Source of the DNA: Spongiibacter tropicus DSM 19543
Lineage (GTDB): Bacteria; Pseudomonadota; Gammaproteobacteria; Pseudomonadales; Spongiibacteraceae
Direction: 5' to 3'
Assembly: GCF_000420325.1 (NCBI RefSeq)
Contig: NZ_ATUS01000001.1
Span: 1,182,463 to 1,246,462 of the forward strand
Length of the DNA: 64,000 nucleotides
Translations under genes and position numbers: made by a program
The notes under the pieces: generated by a model
What the model saw: the letters and a program-made list of their open reading frames with translations, nothing else
The model's database searches: none
What the model was told of the DNA's origin: nothing
Shown here: one piece after another, positions 58,471 to 64,000 of the stretch
How the letters are laid out: every line of letters begins with the position of its first letter
Position numbering within the stretch: the first letter of the stretch is position 1

Positions 58471-60657
58471 CTAGAAGCTGTATTTAATTTCCGCGCCGTA
58501 CACCACGCCTTTGTTAAGTGGCGCGAAAGACGCCCCAGGACCACCGAAAGCGGCTGGCAACTGAGTGTCATTCCCGTGGGTCACTTCGTCTTTTAGATTC
58601 TTCCCGAAGATCGTGTAAGTAAACCCGCCTTTGGTGTTATAGCTGATTGCGGCATCAACCATATCGGCGGAATTCAGCACACCCAGGTTATCATCGGTAT
58701 AGGCAGAGGGGTCACGATGATTGTAGCCAACCCGCGCGCTAATCATATCGCCGTCATTAACGTCGTACTGCCACGTCAAGCTGGTGCCATATGTCCACTG
58801 TGCCAACCGGGGAAGTGCAAGGCTTTTGTCTTTCCCATCAACCACCCCATCTCGATTCAAGTCCTGAAGAACCTTATCGTAATCTCCATCAAGGTAGCCG
58901 GCGTTCATAGACAGAACGAAATGGTCACCGAGACCTGCGAGGAGTTCAAACTCCGCCCCGGTAATTGTTGCATCGGCAGAGTTCACAATCACTTGTGCAA
59001 CCCCTGAGGTGGCAGACGCGAAGTTTACTTCCCGCTGCATATCTTTTATTTCATTCTGGAATACAGCTGCGTTGATCCGTAACCGCCCGTCAAAGGCATC
59101 CACTTTCACACCCAGCTCAAGAGAGTCTTGTTTCTCTTCATCGAAAGGTCCGGGACTGGCAGTCGGCAAAGTATTTCGCTGATTGTAACCACCAGAGCGA
59201 AAACCTTGGCTATAACTTGCGTAAACCTGCGTCGCCTCAAACGGATACCACTGTATACCTATTTTGGGAGAGACATTGCTCCACGTTTCTTCATCGGTGA
59301 AATCATACGACGTACATTCTCGTCGGTCGGCATTACACCCATTCAAGATCGGACTTGGAGGTGTTGTGATGCTGGCGATCTTGGCGTCCTTTTTCTCTTT
59401 CGTGTAGCGCAACCCTACCAGCAAAGACAAATTATCTTTGAGTCTGTAGTCAAGAGCCGTAAATGCGCCATAGGTGTTTGTTACTTGGTCACCACCGCCA
59501 GTGGTGTCTACCAGACCACCGCTCAAAATTCGTCTCTCGATATAGAGCAAGTCTTGCCTGAAGTAATAAAGACCTGCAGTTACGTCATAACGATCATTGA
59601 GAACGATATTGTAACGAAGCTCATTACTGAACTGCTCCGCCTCCATGTACGTAGCAGCATGGAACCCAGGCACAGGTAAAGCATCGATGTCCGACACCGC
59701 ATAGGTATTCAGGTCTTTCCAACCAAAGATATTCGTCAGGCGCCCCTCGCCAACATCGCGAACATGCTCCAACGAGAGTCGATCCCACTCAATGGTGTAA
59801 CTGCCCTCTTCATCAATAGCAAAATCGAAAGTATCGCGATCAAACAAGGCATGGTTTTGCCCTGCAGGCCCGTCGCCATCACCACTGCTTTGTTCGTACT
59901 TGAGCGTGGTTTCTGCATTGGCATCACCGGCATGCAAATAAGTCAGGCCACCTCGGACGATGCGCATATAGGATTCGCCGAAGTCATCATTGTCGTTAGC
60001 CCGGTTTTCGAAATAGCCACCGTCTTTATTGAAGTACACCGCGAATTTACCCAGCAGTTTGCCTTCAACGAGAGACCCCGAGGTTGAAAGAGAGATATAG
60101 CGATTATTACCCGATTCGATAGACGCCCGCGCTTTCAGCCTGAACTCTTCCGTCGGATCAGTAGTACGCACCAGAACCGCACCACCTGTTACATTTCGCC
60201 CGAACAGAATGCCCTGCGGGCCACGCAGCACCTCGATACCTTCCATATCGAACTGGTCGAAGACGACACCGGAATTCGTGCCTTGATATACACCGTCAAT
60301 GAACACACCCACGGTAGGGTCGATACTGGGGATCGAGCTGTTTACACCCAGCCCACGGAACGAGAAATTAGCCACCCCTTTGGCCGTACCAACATCGTCC
60401 ATCGAGACGTTTGGCATGGTGTAAGACAAGCTCTGCAAGTCCCTCACAAAAAGGGCCTCTAATTGATCTTCACCGAATGCAGTAGCCGCTATGGGCACAT
60501 CTTGAAGCTTTTCAGCCTCCGCTTTTTTGGTACCGGTAACGAGAACCTCTTCCAATAAGACCGACTTGTTCTGGGCGATTGCAGGCAAACTCAACATCGA
60601 GCCCGCAGCCACGGCAGATAGCAGTCGAATGGCGGTTACCAGGGGTTTGTTTCGCAT
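58471..60657 (-). CDS. TonB-dependent outer-membrane receptor
   Basis: 728 residues. The signal peptide ends near LPAIAQNK; LLEEVLVTGTKKAEAEKLQ resembles a TonB box, then a plug (FSFRGLGVNSSIPSIDP, IEVLRGPQGILFGRNVTGGA) and a barrel ending in YGAEIKYSF. Third such receptor of the window. It is flanked by a terminator on one side and a 298-bp region toward the DUF4382 lipoprotein gene, so it is probably monocistronic. Ligand unknown. Confidence 0.92.
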   Translation of the reverse strand: MRNKPLVTAIRLLSAVAAGSMLSLPAIAQNKSVLLEEVLVTGTKKAEAEKLQDVPIAATAFGEDQLEALFVRDLQSLSYTMPNVSMDDVGTAKGVANFSFRGLGVNSSIPSIDPTVGVFIDGVYQGTNSGVVFDQFDMEGIEVLRGPQGILFGRNVTGGAVLVRTTDPTEEFRLKARASIESGNNRYISLSTSGSLVEGKLLGKFAVYFNKDGGYFENRANDNDDFGESYMRIVRGGLTYLHAGDANAETTLKYEQSSGDGDGPAGQNHALFDRDTFDFAIDEEGSYTIEWDRLSLEHVRDVGEGRLTNIFGWKDLNTYAVSDIDALPVPGFHAATYMEAEQFSNELRYNIVLNDRYDVTAGLYYFRQDLLYIERRILSGGLVDTTGGGDQVTNTYGAFTALDYRLKDNLSLLVGLRYTKEKKDAKIASITTPPSPILNGCNADRRECTSYDFTDEETWSNVSPKIGIQWYPFEATQVYASYSQGFRSGGYNQRNTLPTASPGPFDEEKQDSLELGVKVDAFDGRLRINAAVFQNEIKDMQREVNFASATSGVAQVIVNSADATITGAEFELLAGLGDHFVLSMNAGYLDGDYDKVLQDLNRDGVVDGKDKSLALPRLAQWTYGTSLTWQYDVNDGDMISARVGYNHRDPSAYTDDNLGVLNSADMVDAAISYNTKGGFTYTIFGKNLKDEVTHGNDTQLPAAFGGPGASFAPLNKGVVYGAEIKYSF

Positions 60658-60955
60658 GGTTATTTTCTCCCGTTGCGCTTATCTTATAGTTGTAAACGGC
60701 AAAATCAGCGTGGCATAAATCCGTCAAAACGCAAGCGAATTTCGAAAAAAGTGCGGCGATATGACAGGCACTGTCCATGTGCGCCAGTTCCCAAACTCGG
60801 GATGCGGCAAATATTTATCCGAACTATTCGCCAAGCCCCCTGCCTACACTGTGCATAAGTGGTCGTATACCGCTTCGTCACAGGGAAAGCGCTTACAAGG
60901 CACAACGCCAAGCACGGACGCCTCTAGTACCGAGTAATAAGAAGAGGCAAACATC
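60658..60955. other. Divergent promoter region, no gene seen
   Basis: 298 bases between the TonB receptor (minus) and the DUF4382 lipoprotein gene (plus). Short frames here show no protein-like pattern. I see no strong palindrome. Confidence 0.4.
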
Positions 60956-62008
60956 ATGTCAAAGACACCGAACTTCACAATGAAAGCACTTGCGCTGGTG
61001 ATCGGCAGCACCGCGCTGTTAAGCGCCTGCGGAGGTTCGTCCGGCGGCAGCAGCGGCAGTGGATCAACCAGTTTTTCCGTGACCGATGCACCGGTCGACG
61101 ATGTGGAGATCGTCAAAGTCACCTTCAGCCGCATTGATCTGAAGCCCGCAGATGGTGACGTGCTCAGCTACGAGTTCGACGAGCCCGTAACCATTGACAA
61201 CCTGCTCGCCCTGACCGGCAACGATGCCGAACCGATTTTGGAAGGTGTAGACGTTCCCCCGGGCGACTATCAATGGCTGCGTGTTTATGTGGATGGCGGG
61301 ATTCCCAATTCCAGCGTCACCCCGGAACTGGGCAATGAAACCGACCTGTTCATCCCCGGCCAGCAAAATGGCAACGCAAACGGCCAGCCTCGCTTCCTCC
61401 AACTCAATACCGGCTTCACCGTAGCGGCGGGGAGTCGCAGCGATTTCACCATAGATTTCGTCTTGCGCAAGGGCCTGACCAAGCCTGCTAATGCAGACCA
61501 TTACCTGCTTCGCCCGGCGATGCGACTGCTGAACAATATAGAAGTCGGCACCATTAGCGGCTCTGTCGCAGAAAGTGTCCTCAATGACCCGAACTGCTCA
61601 CCCATTGACGGCAATGGCAGTGTGTATCTTTACGACGGCGACCTGAACGCTGCAGAGCAAACGCCCGACGATTATTATGATCCGGAAGGCAATGGCACTG
61701 GGGATGAATCAGCCAACCGCCCGATTGCCAGCGCTGAAGTGCTGCAGAATGACAGCGGCGAATACCGCTTCACCATTGGCTTTGTGGCCGAGACCGAGGA
61801 AGGGTACAGCGTTGCCTATACCTGTGAACCCGGCAACGACGCTCCTGAGAGTGATGACGATATCGCATTCACTGAAGTGATTGCGGTCGACGTGATAGCC
61901 GGCGAAACCAGCGAGGTCTCGTTTACCGAAGCACCTGCGGCGCCGATCGAGGAGGAACTGCAGGAGACGGTTGAGCAATTGCCCGAGTCTGAGCAAAATC
62001 CTGCATAA
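60956..62008 (+). CDS. DUF4382 domain-containing lipoprotein
   Basis: 350 residues. The lipoprotein signal ends at lipobox LLSAC (Cys about 23), then a Gly/Ser linker (GGSSGGSSGSGS). The DUF4382 domain follows (VTDAPVDDVEIVKVTFSRIDL, PPGDYQWLRVYVD, LRPAMRLLNNIEVGTISG). The C-terminus is acidic (EEELQETVEQLPESEQ). DUF4382 proteins are common surface lipoproteins of marine bacteria; function unknown. AGAGG lies upstream of the ATG. Confidence 0.85.
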   Translation: MSKTPNFTMKALALVIGSTALLSACGGSSGGSSGSGSTSFSVTDAPVDDVEIVKVTFSRIDLKPADGDVLSYEFDEPVTIDNLLALTGNDAEPILEGVDVPPGDYQWLRVYVDGGIPNSSVTPELGNETDLFIPGQQNGNANGQPRFLQLNTGFTVAAGSRSDFTIDFVLRKGLTKPANADHYLLRPAMRLLNNIEVGTISGSVAESVLNDPNCSPIDGNGSVYLYDGDLNAAEQTPDDYYDPEGNGTGDESANRPIASAEVLQNDSGEYRFTIGFVAETEEGYSVAYTCEPGNDAPESDDDIAFTEVIAVDVIAGETSEVSFTEAPAAPIEEELQETVEQLPESEQNPA

Positions 62009-62020
62009 GCAGATAGCTAC

Positions 62021-62048
62021 CGAGGCAGTGGCGATGGCCGCTGCCTCG
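62021..62048 (+). terminator. Possible hairpin after the DUF4382 gene
   Basis: 8-bp stem CGAGGCAG / CTGCCTCG with a 12-nt loop between convergent genes. No T-run, so function is uncertain. Confidence 0.35.
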
Positions 62049-62063
62049 TCACTCCCATCGAAG

Positions 62064-62624
62064 TTAGCCAGACTTTTTCACGTATTTGCTGATAATCACA
62101 ATACGCGTGCCGTTGACACGACCTTCAATATGCTCGGGGTTATCACTCAGGGAGATATTACGCACGGCAGTTCCACGCTTGGCTGTAAAACTGGTGCCCT
62201 TCACGTTCAGGTCTTTGATTAGCGTCACCGTATCGCCAGCCTGTAAAGCTGCGCCGTTTGCGTCCAACGTAGGCTCCACATCGCCGTCGGCACTGCCCGC
62301 ATCGGCCCAGGCTTTAAGCTCTTCATCGAGGAACACAATATCCAGCGTATCCTGAGCCCAAGGTTCACCGGCCAGCCGCTTGAGCATGCGGTAAGACAGC
62401 ACTTGTACCGCCGGTTCGGGACTCCAGACACTCTGGCTCAAGCAGTGCCAGCGCGCCGTCTCCAGTGCTTGCGCCTCAGTCACCTGCCCGTAGCAGGTCT
62501 CACACAGCGCGACGTCAGCCGCCGCTGCACCGCCATCTACCCCGTATGCCTGTAATGGCTCACTGGCGCCACACAGTTCACACTGCCCCTGACTGCGCGC
62601 TTGGAGTTGCTGATCGATTGCCAT
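62064..62624 (-). CDS. PhnA/YjdM-type zinc-ribbon protein
   Basis: 186 residues. An N-terminal zinc ribbon has CELCGASEPL and CETCYG. The C-terminal PhnA domain (about 120-186) shows LQAGDTVTLIKDLNVKGTSFTAKRGTAVRNI and IVIISKYVKKSG, the standard ending of the family. The name comes from phosphonate operons, but the true role is unknown. Monocistronic, convergent with the DUF4382 gene. Confidence 0.9.
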   Translation of the reverse strand: MAIDQQLQARSQGQCELCGASEPLQAYGVDGGAAAADVALCETCYGQVTEAQALETARWHCLSQSVWSPEPAVQVLSYRMLKRLAGEPWAQDTLDIVFLDEELKAWADAGSADGDVEPTLDANGAALQAGDTVTLIKDLNVKGTSFTAKRGTAVRNISLSDNPEHIEGRVNGTRIVIISKYVKKSG

Positions 62625-62689
62625 ACTGCCCTCCTGGCAAAACCGGCATTATAAACGACCAGGGCACCGCCGCGGGGCATTCTCGCAAA

Positions 62690-63127
62690 TCAAACGGTGG
62701 CAGGATTCGAGGCCGGCTCGGTTTCTGCTTCAGTCTCGGCCTTGCCTCCGACTTGCTTCAACTGGGGCGCATCATGTTTTTTCACCTGGCTGGCGCCGAC
62801 AAACTGGCCACCTGACTCAATCACCAGCTCCCGCACTTTAATCTCGCCACTCACCTGCCCCGACGCGACAATCTCCAGGCGGTCCGCATCGACTTTACCG
62901 TCCAGCACGCCGCTGACCAGTACACGCTTGGCCTGAACATCGCCTTTAAAGCGACCACTGCGACCGATGGCGACATCCCCCTGCGAGACCAGCGATCCAT
63001 CCATTTTGCCGTCCAGATGAAAGTTGTCTTTCAGCTTGATGTCGCCGACAAGTTCGGTACCAGCTGCGACCACCGTCGTTCGGGCAGCGCCGTCTGCTTT
63101 CTTAGTGTTTTTGCCAGTGAATCCCAT
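62690..63127 (-). CDS. Bactofilin
   Basis: 145 residues. The right-handed beta-helix repeat pattern runs from about residue 20: TELVGDIKLKDNFHLDG, SLVSQGDVAIGRSGRFKGDV, KRVLVSGVLDGKVDA and VSGEIKVRELVIESGGQFVG. Flexible tails flank it, including an acidic/Ala C-terminus. Bactofilins polymerise on the inner membrane without nucleotide and position cell-wall enzymes. It overlaps the upstream M23 peptidase gene by 97 bp, and such pairs are common. Confidence 0.92.
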   Translation of the reverse strand: MGFTGKNTKKADGAARTTVVAAGTELVGDIKLKDNFHLDGKMDGSLVSQGDVAIGRSGRFKGDVQAKRVLVSGVLDGKVDADRLEIVASGQVSGEIKVRELVIESGGQFVGASQVKKHDAPQLKQVGGKAETEAETEPASNPATV

Positions 63128-63981
63128 TTAATCCGTTCCTCGCGCGTAAACAACACATCGTAATTTTCGAGAGACCACTCCATAAACGGCCCCGGAGACA
63201 GACGCCGATACAAGTGCCGAACTTCGTAGTGCAAATGTGGCCCGCTGGACAGGCCGGTGTTACCGCTATAGGCAATCACATCACCTTGACGAACGTAATC
63301 GCCAGCATTGACCAGCGTTTTACTTAAATGACCATACAAGGTAGAAAAGCCAAAATTGTGGCTGAGCTTTACCATCCGCCCCAAACCACTGTCATGCATA
63401 CCGGACCATTCCACCACCCCATCGGCCGTGGCATAAACCGGAGTCCCGATGTCGGCACGTAGATCAGCGCCACCGTGCAGAATATTTTTCCCCAACACAG
63501 GGTGCTTGCGCATTCCAAAGTGGCTGGTCACCGACGCGTCCTCCAGCGGATAGCCACTTGGAATCGCCGTCAGCATGTAGCGCTTTTCCTGTATGGTTTG
63601 CGTTGCCGTATCCAGCCGCTCATACAGCGCCTCTTCCGGTGCAGGCTTCAGGCCAATCATCACTTCAATGCTGTCCAGCTCTTCACCCATCACCGCCAGC
63701 GCGGTCACTTTTTCCTCAACCGAGGACTGCAGGCGCTCCTGCTCTGCCAGCAGCGCAATATTTTCACTTTTGATCGCATCCTGCAGGCTGCGGAGATCCG
63801 CCAATTCGCCATTTAGCGAATCCAATTTGCCGCTCAACAGGTAGATAGAAAGGAAGCCACCGAGAAACAGCAAGGCCAGCAGACCGGCAATACCGGCGAG
63901 AAAACGCCGTGCGAGCTGTGTCAGGGTGTAGTGCCGCGATCCCTCGAAGCTTGTAATCGTAATGCGGTAGTGATCGCGCAT
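63031..63981 (-). CDS. M23-family (LytM) peptidase, bactofilin-linked
   Basis: 316 residues. A single N-terminal membrane helix (FLAGIAGLLALLFLGGFLSIYLL) is followed by a coiled coil (about 50-110) and a LytM zinc endopeptidase domain: HFGMRKHPVLGKNILHGGADLRA (H and D ligands) and GPHLHYEV (His pair). It cuts peptidoglycan cross-bridges in the periplasm. It overlaps the bactofilin gene by 97 bases in another frame, so the two are strictly co-transcribed; BacA-LmdC-like pairs shape cells. The upstream region is cut by the window end. Confidence 0.9.
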   Translation of the reverse strand: MRDHYRITITSFEGSRHYTLTQLARRFLAGIAGLLALLFLGGFLSIYLLSGKLDSLNGELADLRSLQDAIKSENIALLAEQERLQSSVEEKVTALAVMGEELDSIEVMIGLKPAPEEALYERLDTATQTIQEKRYMLTAIPSGYPLEDASVTSHFGMRKHPVLGKNILHGGADLRADIGTPVYATADGVVEWSGMHDSGLGRMVKLSHNFGFSTLYGHLSKTLVNAGDYVRQGDVIAYSGNTGLSSGPHLHYEVRHLYRRLSPGPFMEWSLENYDVLFTREERIKWDSLAKTLRKQTALPERRWSQLVPNLSATSS

Positions 63982-64000
63982 AAACCAACCGTGCTGCCGT

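Noticed and set aside
1-64000. tRNA, rRNA, IS elements or transposases
   Set aside because: None recognised on either strand.

Overview
The window is about 64 kb of GC-rich, densely coding bacterial chromosome with short operons and many 4-bp ATGA/GTGA gene overlaps. Three large TonB-dependent receptors, an AlkB alkane hydroxylase, Rieske and extradiol dioxygenases, old-yellow-enzyme, SDR and sulfotransferase genes, a bactofilin/M23 pair and DUF4382 and GGSS-type lipoproteins suggest an aerobic, probably marine, hydrocarbon- or aromatic-degrading gammaproteobacterium (Spongiibacteraceae/Cellvibrionales-like). That placement is inference; no rRNA or tRNA gene is present to fix it.

Layout: (1) 1-16.9 kb is a catabolic island. 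It holds a gamma-glutamyltransferase-family hydrolase (cut by the window edge), a Rieske ferredoxin, an asparaginase-family amidohydrolase, a 2-keto-4-pentenoate hydratase, a carbazole-dioxygenase-like Rieske oxygenase, a meta-cleavage hydrolase and a two-subunit LigAB-type extradiol dioxygenase. A strong terminator follows, then a tannase-type esterase, a TonB receptor, an MFS transporter, a TauD/TfdA dioxygenase, an aspartate dehydrogenase, two FCD-type GntR regulators and a TauE/SafE permease. Copies of a TTGTCATACAA inverted repeat lie before at least five of these transcription units, which suggests one regulon. The gene set fits uptake of an aromatic compound, possibly an amide or amino-acid conjugate, followed by release, ring hydroxylation and meta cleavage. 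(2) 16.9-21.4 kb is a visibly lower-GC array of small minus-strand genes. Five of them are each followed by an attC-like imperfect palindrome. No integrase is visible, so it looks like a cluster of attC sites lacking an integrase (CALIN). It carries a NYN/PIN-like protein and an Abi/HEPN-like protein among unknowns. (3) 21.8-26.2 kb is a translationally coupled operon, DUF3348 - DUF802 (MotA/TolQ core with a very long coiled coil) - OmpA/MotB-like - DUF2894. It looks like a proton-driven envelope machine related in architecture to ZorAB and MotAB.

(4) 26.5-31.6 kb holds a DODA-type dioxygenase, an OYE-family oxidoreductase, a lipoprotein lipase and a Na/Pi cotransporter. (5) 31.6-36.6 kb is an RND (MMPL) exporter - LolA-like - DUF1302 outer-membrane operon with a MarR regulator; the same 12-bp palindrome precedes both units. 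(6) 36.6-41.4 kb is a sulfotransferase - SDR - DUF1214-like - SnoaL-like cluster diverging from a TetR gene. (7) 41.4-48.9 kb holds malic enzyme, a membrane-anchored PQQ-type dehydrogenase with cytochrome c, a His/Tyr/Lys-rich secreted protein, an SDR, an alpha/beta hydrolase and methylmalonate-semialdehyde dehydrogenase. (8) 48.9-53.6 kb holds a TetR regulator diverging from alkB and a TonB receptor. (9) 53.6-58.3 kb is a 2-oxoacid:ferredoxin oxidoreductase operon with its own GltD-like iron-sulfur flavoprotein. (10) 58.5-64 kb holds a third TonB receptor, a DUF4382 lipoprotein, a PhnA-type zinc-ribbon protein, and a bactofilin overlapping an M23 peptidase.

All assignments are by reading motifs and family resemblance; no search was run.
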